Shown: positions 1-12,769 of the stretch, piece by piece
Position numbering within the stretch: the first letter of the stretch is position 1
How the letters are laid out: every line of letters begins with the position of its first letter
Source of the DNA: Myoxocephalus aenaeus
Lineage: Eukaryota; Chordata; Actinopteri; Perciformes; Cottidae
Direction: 5' to 3'
DNA length: 64,000 nucleotides
Assembly (NCBI GenBank): GCA_038501785.1
Contig: JBAMJR010000053.1
Span: 3,489,501 to 3,553,500 of the forward strand
Translations under genes and position numbers: made by a program
Notes under the pieces: generated by a model
Told to the model about the DNA's origin: nothing
The model's database searches: none
What the model saw: the letters and a program-made list of their open reading frames with translations, nothing else

Positions 1-88
1 GAACTCAATCAGTACAACAACCGCAATACACGTTTCTCTTGTCACTCTCAGGAGTCTCTTTAAAGTCCCCTCTAAGATCCTTTCACTA

Positions 89-90
<2 letters not shown>

Positions 91-177
<87 letters not shown>
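91..177. repeat. (AC)n microsatellite, about 43 units
   Basis: Uninterrupted AC dinucleotide run of 87 bp. Length polymorphism is expected. Confidence 0.97.
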
Positions 178-180
<3 letters not shown>

Positions 181-286
181 CACATACATACTCAGAAACT
201 GACACAGCCAAACGTCCTCATGGTGTCCAGTATACAATGAGCTCTCATTGCCTATTTGTTGTCTGTACTTAATGTTACACAGATTT

Positions 287-288
<2 letters not shown>

Positions 289-358
<70 letters not shown>

Positions 359-392
359 CGCGTGTGTGCGCGTGTGTGTGCGCGTGCACATG
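289..392. repeat. (TG)n microsatellite with GCGTG interruptions
   Basis: Pure TG for about 65 bp, then a degenerating tail mixing TGCG and CGTG steps. The cysteine-valine open frame across it is a translated repeat and not a gene. Together with the (AC)n run about 110 bp upstream it makes an inverted pair of complementary repeats. Confidence 0.95.
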
Positions 393-1006
393 CACATCTG
401 CGTGCGTGTTGACTGGCTCGGTTTTTCTATGTCCCAGACTGGATTCAAATCCTAAATATTCAGATAAAAAAAAAAGAAGAGAAATCAGACTAAATGTTAG
501 TATCTATTTTCAATGACAAAAAACAAGTCACTTAATAAAGTGAATGATGGTTTTGTAGGGGTACTGAATTTAAGAACAAAATTATTCATTTTCACAAATT
601 GATCAGTCCAATATAATAAATTATACTAAGAACTTTTCTTGAAACAGATTAGTGTCAGTGAGGAAAGAGAAAAAGCACAGCTTATTTCTCTTGTCGGCTT
701 TAATTTCAAGAGATTTCTGCCTGGGATCCACTGAGCCTCAGAGTTCAAACGTGGGTCTGCCAGGTTCTTAAGGGCCTGTTGAACAGCTCTTTATTTCTCC
801 TCTGTCTTTCTCTGCATCTCTGTCAATCTATTTCTTTCTCTCTGTTATTAATTCCCAGCCTCTCTGTCTTTGCTGCTCTGTTTCATCTTTTGCTTTGTCT
901 TACTGTTTCCCTTCATCTCTGTTTTACAATCTGTATTTCTTTCTTTCCCACACTTGGCACATATCATTGACATCATGATTAGAGGGTTTCTGGGGATGGC
1001 AATGTG

Positions 1007-1656
1007 TGTCAGTCGGTTGGGCCACCTCTTCGGTCCAGTCTAATGTCTGAAATATTAACTTGGATGGATTGCCATGAAATGATGTTTAGACATTTATGGT
1101 CCCCAGAAGACCAAGCATACCGACGTTGGTGATCCTCTGTGTTTTCTTCTTCCGCCACCATGAGGTTTTCAGCCGTGGTTTTCACTGAAAAGTCTAAACA
1201 AATATATAAATGGATACCCTTGACATTTTGTCTTGACATTCGTGGTCCCCAGAGGTTGAAGCCAACTGACCTCTGTATTTCCTTGAGTTTTATTCTACCT
1301 GCACCAGCAAGTCAAAGTTTCCTTTACCTGGAGAAATATCTCAACATGTCATAGATGGCTTGCCACAATAATTTGTTAATGTATTTATGATCCCCAGAGG
1401 ATGAATCATACTGACATGTCCTCTAGTGCGACCGTGAGGATGACAGGTTTTGTTTTATAGTGACGTATCTCGACAACTATTGGACAAATTGCTCTAAAAT
1501 GTCTTACAAATAGTCATAGTCCCCAGAGGACGAGGCCTTCCGACTTTGGTAATCCCCTCAGTATTTCTTGCACCACCATGGGGTTTACATGTGTGTTTTT
1601 AGTGAAAGGTCTCGACAACTATTAAAATGATTGCCATGAACTTGTATAAATGTTCC
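1007..1656 (+). repeat. Percomorph interspersed repeat with four tandem ~145-bp units
   Basis: The phrase GGTCCCCAGAG, or a near match, recurs at about 1099, 1242, 1390 and 1519, each time about 45 bp after an ATGG-TTGCC-type phrase and before a variant of CTTTGGTGATCCCCT. Between units lies CTCGACAACTATTGG or a variant. This gives roughly four diverged units of 140-150 bp and a partial fifth. I recognise the wording as a repeat common in percomorph fish; I do not assign a family name. Related pieces occur at 31121, 37520, 44570, 50570 and 53475. Confidence 0.8.
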
Positions 1657-2970
1657 GAAAGGAAACATGCTTATAAGACATCTTCAACTTTTAAAAGGTT
1701 GTGAGGGCACATGCAACAGTAAAGAGCCCTGAAACTGTCCGAAGGCAATACGATGTTGGCAGTCAAGATAACATTCCAACACACGCATTAATGATTTCCC
1801 AAAATCAGTCGTGCCTTTTCCGCCTACAACATGCATTCCCAGAACCAACATGCCCTTCCAGCTAAATAATAAAAGGCTTCCGACCTGTTCTCATCAATCT
1901 GCGATGAATTGCTAGACCAATTTCCCCAGGCCTGGAGGCTAACTAGATGTGTAGCAGCTAGTTAGCGCAGCACAACATTAATAACTTGTTGTTTTGTGTA
2001 ATAGATGGAAATTACGGTTTTGATTGATTGGCGCTTTACTGAGTATGTTCGCTCTGCTGAAATGCATTCATTACTTCAGTCTTGGTTTGAAATCTAAATA
2101 CTCTGTCATGGATTCGACCACTAGGTTGGAAAGCTACAGGTTAAAACTCTCAAATACAAATGTGGGAGTTGAAGAACAAGTTGTTCTTTCGAGGTCTTTT
2201 AGTTTGATACATATATAACCCTTTAAAGCCGCTCAACCGTTGCAGTGTAGTCACTCCCTCTACACAAGTGTGAGCTAATTGTCTTTCATTTAAAATATAG
2301 GAATCGGGGAGCATCAGTGTACGACAAACTGCCGGCGAGTTTCATGCTGGCGGTCCTGAGAGGGAACACGAATGATTAATTCACGTTAATGGTTTTGATT
2401 TAAAAAGCCATGCAGAAAGTAATTTCAAAAGGATAATTTGTGCATTGTTATCAGACATAGTAAGGAGAGTAAGTGTGAATCTCCTCTCCTGGTTGCGGGG
2501 ATTGGATTGGTTAAGCTGCTAAATGTAAAGCAGGAGAAGTGCGGCACTCCCCAAGCAATCTGCCTTCCACCGTTCCACCTCAGCTAGCACACCACTGCTA
2601 ACTGCAGGCCTGGGCTGCTGGGATAAGTTTTGGCGTCCACACACACGCACACACACACTTTCATTTATTTATGTCGCTCCTAGCCAGACGGTCATACACA
2701 CGACAACATAAACATGCTCATACACAATTCTGTCTCACGCCGTACAATTCTATTCACACATTCACTTTGGAACACACAGTGCACAGCGTAATGGGCAGAG
2801 ATATTATGCAGGTCTGCCGTTCTTTTAGCAGGGCCAGCACTGTCAGCACCATTTCCCATTAGTCCGTGCCACCTGCAGACACCAGCAGGACCGCTGCAGA
2901 GCTGCATTTAAATGACGATCAGAAACCTCCGCACTCTGGTGCGTAACCCTGCGTTTGTGGAGCTGTACCT

Positions 2971-3000
2971 CATTCTGGAAATTAGACAATTTCCAGAATG
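2971..3000. repeat. Perfect 13-bp inverted repeat with 4-nt loop
   Basis: The arms 2971-2983 and 2988-3000 are exact reverse complements separated by AGAC. Each arm contains TTCTGGAA or its complement, an inverted TTC..GAA pair like a heat-shock-element dimer. No transcript evidence. Confidence 0.85.
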
Positions 3001-3482
3001 TTTGAAAACCGCCCCGAGGTTCAGATGCAGCAAATAACCTTGTTTTTCAGCGATATTTTGAAATGGAGTAATAAGACACAACCCGACAGCCCAAAAATCA
3101 GGGGGAGGAGGGTTCTTGTCAGGCTTTAGCACAAATGTCAACTTGTTATGCATGCCAGCTTGAAGGGATTCATTGCTCCGTTGGCAAATTTAGCCATTTT
3201 GTAATTTGTTTCCAAAGATGAGTTTGTTCAAGTCACAATTGCAATATTTCCTGGCTCTCGAGCAGGAACCTTTTGCTGCTCGTATAAACTACCCTTTTGC
3301 TTATATATCTGTTCAAATTATGCCTCTTCATTTTTCCCAAAGTATTCGGCTTACACACGTATGATTCAACTCGAGCTCATGTGCTTTGAATTCGGCAGTG
3401 ATGTGCAGCAGAAGTGCTTCATCGCATTTGATGGAGAGTTTAAAGAAAACGGCAGATTCTATATCTATGCACACATATACTA

Positions 3483-3485
<3 letters not shown>

Positions 3486-3550
<65 letters not shown>
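3486..3550. repeat. (CT)n microsatellite
   Basis: Uninterrupted CT run of 65 bp in the intron. Open frames on both strands across it are repeat translations. Confidence 0.97.
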
Positions 3551-3551
<1 letters not shown>

Positions 3552-6500
3552 ATGTTGAATGTTTTTTGTATGCATCAGAGCACTTTAACATACATAATAT
3601 AAGACTTTATAAGACCCATGTGCACTTGGTAATGTAAAACTATATAATATTTTCTAGCAGCAAAACATATATTTTATGTTTAACACACATCTCATGCCGG
3701 TCTGTTTTTGTATACCATGCATATTGCCAACTCCTGCACCGTAACAATTATTAAGATGAATACTTGCATGCTTAAGTCCTTGCACATAATAAAAGGTGAT
3801 TAAAGAACCAGCTGGCTGCTAATTATATGCAAGACCTACCTCATTAATGTTTACTAAATGTAACGTGCCTAATGTATGAAGTTGATTTAGATGTAGCATG
3901 TTTTAAGGTTATGAGACTATAGTATTTATGTTTCAGCTCTCATTTGTGTCCATTCACAAACAAAAGCGAGCTCCCGTTTGTCAGCATGGATTTCCGTGGC
4001 CGTCAGTGGAACTTCTTGATCTCGGGCCATCTCCCGGTTTCCCTGAGATTTCATTAGTGAGCGTGGCTGAACAGTCCCCGTCGTGAGGTTTTCCCCCCAC
4101 CGCGATCGTTAATGCGAGGCCGAGCGTTTATGTGAAAGCAAACCTATTAGTACGGTGTAAATGGGATCTGACTGTCGCTGCAGACGAGCAGGAGTGAGGA
4201 GAGAAAGCGAAGGGGTGGAAGAGTGAAGGAGGAAGGCCAAGATTTGTTTTCACTTTAATTAATGGTGTGTGAAAAACTGTGGACCTTTTGTAAATGTCAG
4301 CGTCTGTCCTCAGATCAGTTACGTGTGGAGAACGCCTTGGATTAGGCGGCCTCGGCAATAGAGGAAAGGAGGGCACTCCAGAGGAACTGGAGGGTTCTGG
4401 AAATGTCAGCACTATTTCAACACGGGGCACTCTGTTGAAGATGAATTCTTCTATTCGGTCTGGAATTCAATCTGGGAAATGTTTGTTTGCCATTTAGTTG
4501 ATTTAAAGTACTTTTATTATTTTTCCTCCTGGAGTGATGGGACAGTGATTATGTTATCTGAAGCCTCAGTTAGTAACTGCAGCATCTGCATATTCAACGC
4601 ACCCCAAATGACACAGGTTTGGAAAACTGGAAGCCTTATTAGAGAATAAAACAAAACTCCCAACACATTCACACAGAGACACAACAATAAGTGAATTGGG
4701 CCGCCGCTGTCTTTTGCCCATCTGTTTTCTGTTGGGAGAAGATGGTGTGCAATTAACTTATTTTCAACTTGAAATATGCTAATGTTATGCACATATAATA
4801 ACTATGTGTGCTTCCCCTGCCACTGTTGCCACTGTACACTGATAAAAAGATGAAAAAGACATCAGAGTGTTTATTCGCACAAACCCCTTGTCCTAATAAA
4901 ACCATTGTTGTGCTTGGCGACAAGACCTCTTTTAATGTTTATTTTGGGGAAAACTAAATTCAGTCTAATTATCAGAACAAAGTGTGTCGCTGTCAGGACG
5001 CCGGGACAAGTGCTTCAAAACTGGATCGGGACTAATCGGGACATCTGGTCTGGAGAAATCCTTTTTCTCTAATTTTAGTGAAATGCAGTGTACATGCAAC
5101 ATCGTATTTCTGTCGTTCTATGATGTGAATCATCCGATTGAATCTAGCCACCAATGCCTTGGTCAGTAACTGTATTATGTACGTATACGTCTTCAGGGAA
5201 ATGACTTTCCATGAAGCTTGGCGGATCAGTTCTGGAGGGTTATATTCATTGTTTCCTCGCAGCTAATCAGAGTTTTATGTGCATGCATTGCAGCTTGATC
5301 CTTCCTCTGATTAATTCCACATTTCCCCCCATTTATCACGACAAGACCTCCTCATAACTTTCTCCCTCGAACTTGGCTGGTATCGAGGAGGCTATCAGGG
5401 GTTTGCAGCTTGTCTGATGGATGGCAGCGTACTCAATAGCGTGGAAAGTGAGACAAGGCCACCCCCTGGTAAACAACTTTTAATAATCGCCATGCAGATT
5501 GAGTGCCGCGCCGATGTGGCACATGAATCTATTCGTGCCAAAACAATAGGAGGAGAGGGGCGGGGACATAATATTTTGGAAGTTAATTACGTAGCCCTGC
5601 CTTTTATATTCTGTGACATCCCTCTTTCATTGCTCTCCTTCCAACTACACACTCTCCATCACTAAGTAAAGTTCACCGTGAAGCTAACTCGCGTGGGCAC
5701 GAGCGCTGAATCATTGCGCCGCACGGTTTCGATGACCAAAGCGGCGTCGGAAAAGGTCGGCAGCGATCAGTCACGGCCTGCCGTTGAGGTATAAGGGGGA
5801 AAAAGTGAGGGAGTGAGTGTTTGTGCTGAAGTACGGGCACGAGTTGTTTATTCGCAGCGCCGTGGAGACGCATCGTTCTGTTGATCAGTGCACGCAAGCC
5901 CAAGTTTTGCCGTTGCCAGGAGCCTCTGAGAAGCATTTATCAGCGGCGGATAATCGTGTGTGGGATGATTAGCTTTCAGTCTGAGTTTTCTCATCACCGA
6001 CATCTTCGCCGGCTGAGGTTTATCCACAAAAGCGAGGAAAATAGAGATACGAAGAGTGTGCGTTTTCTAGCTTTTTTGGGGGGGAGGCCGAAAGATAACA
6101 GAATAACAGAAGATGTTCTGTCAGCCCATAAGCCAACTGCGTGCTCCCCTGCTCAACTCAGTTAAGACACAAAAATGCCAAATAAACAGCAATATCGACC
6201 CTTTTGTGAGGAATAAACAAACTGCAGCAGCAGGAGGGAGGAATAGATTTTTTTTTAAGAAAAAGAGGGGGGAAAAAGGAGATTTGAGAAATGGGCTGGG
6301 TCATGAACTGAGACATAAATATCGCATTTTTGATTGAAATGTGCAGTCAAAGCAAGAACTGAGGCGTTTCTGCTCCTGGCTGTTTGGGGGGGAAAAATCC
6401 TGGGATCATGAACTGTTGATTAGGGTGGCATTAAACTTTCTGAACTTGGCAGTGGGTGACGACTACTGTTGAGGCACTATTTGTCTTTTTGTAGAATCTA

Positions 6501-7899
6501 GCATAAAGTCCCAACGGCCCCATTGTGCGTTTGACAGCCAATTTTTTTGCGGCGCAGCAGTCTGTGTGATACTCGGCAGGCTTGCATCTTTTCTGAGGTA
6601 GTTTAGCGTGTTTTAAACGGTGTGAAAACGAGAGTGTTCGGGAGGTAACGGCGCAAGCAGAGAAGCCAAACGGTTAAATATCGACTTGCTCCTGAACTTT
6701 GAAGTCGGTGCGTGCCGAAGAGCGGAACCGCTCAAGCTGATTGAAATATCACCGTGAAGGCTTCAATACACGGAGGAAGGCACGGACAACTGTTTCAAAC
6801 CTCATATTGCTTCTGGCTGCATTCTGTCCAGAGGTCGTGAACCTCTCATGAGCCGGCCTCGGCTGGTACAGAACGGGTGCCGGGCTCCGGCCCCGCTGAC
6901 GGCGAGCGAAAACAAACAGTTATTTTTCTCACGGGAGAATTGCTATTTACTCTTTTTATTTTTTTTTATTTAATTAAGACCATTAAAATACATAATTCGA
7001 TGGGGTGTCAGTAGGAGTTGGAGTATCAGAACAATCCGCTCATCTCTTAACGCCCACGCTGTTGGTTCCATGCTTTCAACCAATCTGTCATCCAATCTCA
7101 TTCACACTCACACAGTTTTTCATGATCAAAGGTTGTACCACAGCCCACATGTCCCCTTCTCCCTCTTACAAAGACACAGGACTTAATAAATCTGTTTGTT
7201 TTGCACACTCGGGGGTCTGATGTTGAACTGCTGCTCAACTTGATGAAAATATACTAACAGATGTACTAAAACAGTGTCTGTTAGTGCGTAGGTCATCGTA
7301 TTTCATTACTAATCGTGCGTTCTCCCATCAATCTATTAGTGGGGTTTAGATGGGTTTATGAAATGCTGCTGGAAACATGTACGTGAACTTAGGTCTTTTT
7401 GTTCATGCTGAAGATCCACACCCTTTCATTGCATATACAAAAGACTACATACATTGTATACCGTGTTACGTGCAAAGCTGTGAGCTGACTGACTCGCAGC
7501 CAAGAGGATGATTTCCGTATGAATGCTGGCGCTCCCACGGCCCGATAAGCCTTGAATGGAACGATGGCATCCGTCTGTACCGAGCGACGTGTTTTCTGCT
7601 GATTAAACTGTGGTAAAGTAATGCCATACGTAAAGGGAAATTAAGTGATAGACATCAATGTGTATCTTGTGTACTCTTGTGTTGTCATTAACTTTCTTTT
7701 TGTTTTAATGAAATAAGTATTTCATCAAATTGCAGAAGCTTTGGAACGACTGGCGGTAAACACATACGCTAGGGGTGATTGAATAACCGGTTCCGTTATC
7801 TGACGAGGGAAAACGCAACGGCATGTTAAATTAAACAGCTCTATAGAAATTATTGTTTTCTGCAGAGAGCAGGAGAGGACTAAAGTAAACTAACAGGCT

Positions 7900-8230
7900 G
7901 CCACTCGACATAGTAACCGGCGGCCGTGTGGCGGCAAAGCCAATGACGCAACTTCCTCTTATCTTCTGAGACGGTGGACATCTTAAATGACGGTATAACA
8001 ACCACACCGGTTTACCTGCGGGAAGCCGTGTGTGGCAGCTGGCAGTGATACTGTAACAAGCGCCACGCCGCGCGGCTCGAGGGGCGGCGGCGGCGGCGGC
8101 GGCCTGCCACCGGCGTATCAATCCGCCGAGCGTTTTCCCGGCCAACCTTTTCACAAGACAACTTGGCGTTGTCATCCTACGTCAGCGCCTGCCTCCGCAC
8201 GCTACAGCGCCCCGCTCCCACATTAGCACC
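7900..8230. promoter_or_regulatory. CpG-rich patch with (GGC)7 in the intron
   Basis: This is the most CpG-dense stretch of the intron, with clusters such as CCACGCCGCGCGGCTCG just before a run of seven GGC units (8083-8103). Near its left part sits CAATGACGCAACTTCC, which combines an ATF/CRE-like TGACGCAA and an ETS-like ACTTCC. No start codon with convincing coding sequence follows on either strand. It may be an unannotated CpG-island promoter (alternative or noncoding transcript) or an enhancer; composition is the only direct evidence. Confidence 0.35.
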
Positions 8231-9233
8231 CACTGTTTGCCAGAGTGCCCATTTTGTGTAATTACACGAACTACAGCAAGCTAATGGCCATGACTGAGCC
8301 GTGCCTAGGCCCATTACACCTCAGGGAGCTGCAAAACACCATTACTGCCATCCAGCAGCGTTTGTGCACATAGGTGACGAGCAACCCTCAGATGTGCTGG
8401 TTGTAAGGAGGGTCGGTGGTGGAATAATACACATCAAAGGGAACGCACGTGGGCGGTTTCCATTTTTAGGCCCAAAAAGTATGTCTGTTGGTGAGCCAAA
8501 CCTGTCATCTCGCCCCGAACCCCGTTCATTTCTCCAGGGCTTAGTTGACGCCGCAGGAATAACGCCAAAGCACCTCTCTGAACTTTGGTCAATCATCGTA
8601 CCCACTTCACTTAGCACCATCTCATCCTGCCAGCCAATAGGCTATTTGGTTCACAAGGAGAGTGGGCTTTGATTGTGTGTTTTATCTACTTGTGTTTGTG
8701 TGTGAGAGGTCGTCAGAAGCTACCATTACAGCCGACGGCCTCAGCCAATAGTATCGGCCGTCAGCTCAGCTATGCCTCGGGTCATTGCGCACCTCCACTC
8801 CCACGCCGTGTTCCCACAGAGAGAGTCGGCAGCTCATTAACCGAGGTGTAAGATTTCGCCACTGAACTTGCAAATTGTGAAGTGAGGTGGGGGGGATGAG
8901 GATGGAATGTGTTAACTTGGCTCGCCACCGGTCAGATGCAGGTTAAAACAATAACCATACACACGGCAAGCGCATCGCCGACAGCTGTCTGTGTGTATTC
9001 ATTACGTTATCCCGTTCACTTCTTTTAAAGAAAGAGCCTGAGCACTGACTCTATTGACAATCTGCTTTCCCCTCACTATCAATACCCATTAACCACTTTA
9101 AGCCTCGCCAAGCTTAGGAGATGGAGAGCTAATTGCCTTCCTTTTGTAGCCTACTGTATACAGTAATGGTGGATCAATGTGTTTGTTAGTACTGTGGGAT
9201 AAATGGGTATTCACGCCTGAATAACCACAAGAT

Positions 9234-9238
9234 CCCCC

Positions 9239-9269
<31 letters not shown>

Positions 9270-9271
9270 AC
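9234..9271. repeat. Poly-C run followed by (CA)n
   Basis: About 22 consecutive C residues run directly into a short CA repeat. Such runs are error-prone in sequencing and assembly, so the exact length is uncertain. Confidence 0.95.
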
Positions 9272-9604
9272 CTAGAGTGCACATACACACACATTTCCGT
9301 CTCCTTTACCTTTAATCAACTGTATCATCTCTTTCACTGATTTTATTCCTAATACCCACACACACATACCCACACACACCTTTACTACCCACAAACACAG
9401 GCTAAGCATCCATCCAAGCTAATGCGTTGCACAGATCCCCCCTCACACTCACACAGATGCACACACTCATTCACGCAAACACTCGTGGCCTCTCAGCGTG
9501 GAGTGTTGCCACCTGTGTGCAGTGAGTGCAGCGTCTCCCCCGCCCCGACAGCGAGATGTATGCAATTAAACCGTATTAAAGTCATGAGCCCAACAGAAGT
9601 GATA

Positions 9605-9616
9605 GCCAGCAGATGG
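9605..9616 (+). promoter_or_regulatory. CTCF-like core motif
   Basis: CCAGCAGATGGT matches the CTCF core pattern CCASYAGRKGGC at 11 of 12 positions. One motif without binding data is weak evidence. Confidence 0.25.
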
Positions 9617-10945
9617 TTGCCACGCAGAAATACGCTCCTAACGAAGCTCCTCAGTCACCACGGGTGTGCACTTGTGTGGCGGGCGTTTGCATGAGCGCGT
9701 ACGTTTGTTTGGGTGCGTTGCCCAGCGGCTGTTGCACTCGAAGCGGGACTTGATTAGACCCCCATGGTGGTTGGTCCTTCTTCTGCAGAAGAGAAATGAT
9801 TACCTATTGTTGATTTACATAAATCAACAGAAAAGGATGGGAGGAAGGGAGGGACTTCCACCAAGATGACAGCGAGAGTTGAGAGGCATAACCCGGTTCT
9901 AAAACATGACATGACAGAAAAGATCTATTTATGCACTTCATATAGTTTTACCAAACATATTGACTTTTGGAAGGGAAAGGCATTTACAAACGCACGTGAT
10001 TCTGAGCAGCCTTCCAGATCGCGGTAATGCCGACACGACGTTCCTCCCAAATGATTGGCCCGAAATGTGTCAATCCAATGTGTGTAAGATCTGCCATCAG
10101 AAGCCAATTAAGCTTATGTTTCCACTCACTGATATCGTATGGGAATGTGACTGTCCGGAGCACCATGAGTGTACGCAATGGTGACACACAACTTATCCAT
10201 CTCTTTGCTGTGGAAGCTAAAATAGGACATTTTGTACATGAGGTCAGCTGTCCTTGTCTCTCTAGGTACAGGCCAACTCAAACGCGTCATGCTACGACTT
10301 TTTTGCCGCGTGATACAAACAGCACAATTCGCTTGTCATTTCCCATGACTAAACCCGTGTTTCCTATTCATTTTCTGGGGTCCGCCACAGTTTCTTAATG
10401 GGACAGGGCGGGGCTCCCAGTGCAGCTGTCATCACCGCTCATATTTACACAGCCACTGTGTTTATGATTAAATTGTTTCATCGAGGACAACGTTCTAGCC
10501 TGCAGTGCACCAGATTGATGCATTTTGAAAAAGATTGCCCTTTATACAGATGTCATGACACAAAGTAATGCACAATAAGAAGATATACCTTTTCTTTTTA
10601 AGTCATTCATCAGTACTTTGACTGAATTACTTTACTGTTGCCGTCTAAAATATACAAGCCAACACTTCCCCATCCCTTGTTTCAAAGGTTTGCTTTAAAA
10701 CAACATCAACAGCATCCTAATTGCCTCGTTCGCCTGTTAAAGCTCCAAAGAATCCAAGCTTCAAAATGAATTTTTAAAAACGGAGGAAAACAAGACTCTT
10801 TTAGTGTAGCGATGCTCCTCAGCATATATCATATTCACTACAAGTCATGTGTATTTAGGATACCGTGTTGTTATTCCATAGGAAAGCTTTCTGGTTTTTT
10901 CTTTCCTTTCCGAAGGGGGGGGGGGGGGTTCAGTAGAGGAGGTAC

Positions 10946-11063
10946 TGTCGTGGAAAAAGTAATTCTATGTCTCGGGAGGAGAGTTCAAAGGTGTCAATCA
11001 GATAGGACAAACAAACAGAGTTCCTCTGGACAAGACAAAATGCCTCTGCCAATTTATTAAATG
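10946..11063 (-). repeat. 3' LTR remnant (R/U5 end)
   Basis: This 118-bp segment matches 12657-12774 with two substitutions and no gaps. On the - strand it begins just before an AATAAA signal (TTTATT at 11053-11058 on the + strand) and ends in ACA, as an LTR should. The U3 part and everything before the poly(A) signal are missing, so gag runs directly into it. Confidence 0.88.
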
Positions 11064-11974
11064 AAATTAGTACCTGAGTTGGTGATTTTAGGCAAGTGTG
11101 ACATTGCGGTTCTTATGTCTGCATCAGTCCAGGGGCGAAACACGAGTTGTGGGGCACCATCTGCTCCCGGTACTTGGATCATTGGGAGAGTGAAATTCAA
11201 CCGTCTGGTGGGGTCTGCTGTTTGGGCTGTTTCTTCTGGCGGGTTAAAATACGCTTGTGGATTCAGTCCGTTAATCATTGACGGCAGACCTCCAAAGGCC
11301 TTTCTCCATGTGCTGGGAGATGTCCATGAGGCTGCAGCAGGAGTGGAGGTTGACTGTGGTTCATGTGGCGGTGGAGCGCATTTTGTTGGTCAGCGAAATC
11401 CATCTCTCTGCGCTGTTGGCGAGTCTCTGGTCCTGTCAACAGCAATGGACCAGGAGCGAGAGGCTGTGGTTGTTGCATCGCAGCGTTTCCTGGTATCTCT
11501 GCGGCTCGGTAGGGGGGTGGGACGCCGCACGTTTCCAGAAGAGGTCCATTTGACCCCGTAAGACTTGGGTACAAAGATGAAGAAGAAAAAGGGTTATGGG
11601 GACTCAGCCCTTCGTTCGGGTCAATTTTCTCTTTAGATTTAACATTTTTTGAAACTTGTACCAGTGTTAATTGCTTCTGCAATTGTTTTCTCTCTCTCAA
11701 TTTCCCTTCTTTTTCCCATTGTTCAAGACAACATTTGTTTTTCTCCATTTTCTCTAAATTTTTTACTTTAACTGTTTTTCTATTTTTTCATTTTCTTTTC
11801 TTTTCCCTCTAAGTCCGTTCTCAGCTTTTCTATTTTAGCCAAGCTGAACGAACCCTCTACTGGAAAACCATATTTCCAATTTTTTAAGCATCCGATGCTT
11901 TGGTCTCCATATTTCCGCGTCATTATGTCCACCATTGCTCCCTGGGGGGAGGGTTTAACATTCTTTCCACCCAT
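11064..11974 (-). pseudogene. gag: Retroviral gag, frameshifted and truncated
   Basis: Gag makes the structural polyprotein of the virus particle. The start at 11974 is Met-Gly-Gly, a typical N-myristoylation context for a matrix domain; the first frame runs 64 codons to 11780. A frame change in an A-rich stretch near 11750-11780 leads to a second frame (to about 11275) that carries a charged, proline-rich linker and the late-domain motif PPPY (residues in the context CGVPPPYRA), used by such viruses to recruit NEDD4-type ligases. A second frame change near 11278 leads to a third frame resembling an early capsid region with the motif RPWTDADI. The reading then meets the LTR junction and stops at the TAA inside its poly(A) signal. 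Most of capsid, all of nucleocapsid and pol are gone. Nonfunctional as it stands. Confidence 0.85.
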
Positions 11975-12633
11975 TATTTCAGGCGTGGCGAGTACTCCTT
12001 AATAATAAAATACACTCGTCAGTATATTTTCTAGCTTCTTTTCTTTGGAAAAGCTAAAAACCTTATCCGTATCTCACAGTTCAGAACCTTGCTGATACTG
12101 ATTTTATACAGAGCCCATATCTAGATACTGATCTAGATACCGTGGTCAAGTTATTGGATTACGATCTTCAAAATAAAGGTATTTTAAAGTTTCAAAACGT
12201 AAAGTAGGTCAAGGTCAAAGGTCTCTACCGTCTCCTTTCTTCCTCTTTACCACTTCGCAATCTCAATACTTTCCACCCTTAAACCCCTGCATGGATTATG
12301 ATGACACAGAAACCAAGAAGACCTTTATATTAATTACAATTGACAAAACTAACAGACACACTCCGTCTCCAGTCTCTGCTTGTTCTGTTATTTTACGTAA
12401 TTCAAACTTTTATTTTCCCACTGGAAATAAAAATGTATGATTGAAATTCAAACCTCTCACCCGATATGAAGAAATTACTTCTTTGTCCAGATTGCTATGA
12501 AGCCCATCGGTCCTCCGTCGGCTGCTGGCCCCCGTCTCACTTTTATCTGTCGTGGAATCGGGGCGAAATCTTTCTTTTGATCTCGGAGTGCCCTCTCCAG
12601 CCGTCGTCGAGAGTTCCGATGAAAGCCTCACGC
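11975..12633 (-). other. Retroviral 5' leader between PBS and gag
   Basis: About 660 bp separate the primer-binding site from the gag start on the - strand. In a retrovirus this stretch holds the packaging signal and often a splice donor; neither can be pinpointed by eye here. The open frame at 12410-12805 spans leader and LTR and is not expected to be a gene. Confidence 0.65.
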
Positions 12634-12652
12634 AATCCTGCCGACAACGCCA
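12634..12652 (-). other. Retroviral primer-binding site, tRNA-Ser type
   Basis: On the - strand the site reads TGGCGTTGTCGGCAGGATT. The 3' end of vertebrate tRNA-Ser (UCN family, recalled as ending CCTGCCGACTACG plus CCA) would give the same 19 bases with one mismatch, at position 7. It starts 4 bases after the LTR end in ACA, the expected place for a primer-binding site. Confidence 0.8.
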
Positions 12653-12763
12653 AAATTGTCGTGGAAAAAGTAATTCTACGTCTCGGGAGGAGAGTTCAAA
12701 GGTGTCAATCAGATAGGACAAACAAACAGAGTTCCTCTGGACAAGACAAAATGCCTCTGTCAA

Positions 12764-12769
12764 TTTATT
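12764..12769 (-). terminator. LTR poly(A) signal AATAAA
   Basis: TTTATT on the + strand, AATAAA on the - strand. The same signal is kept in the 3' LTR piece at 11053-11058. Confidence 0.65.

Noticed and set aside
8301..8672. 123-codon open frame on the + strand next to the CpG-rich patch
   Set aside because: Open on both strands over the same stretch and without motif or splice context; length is within chance for GC-richer sequence.
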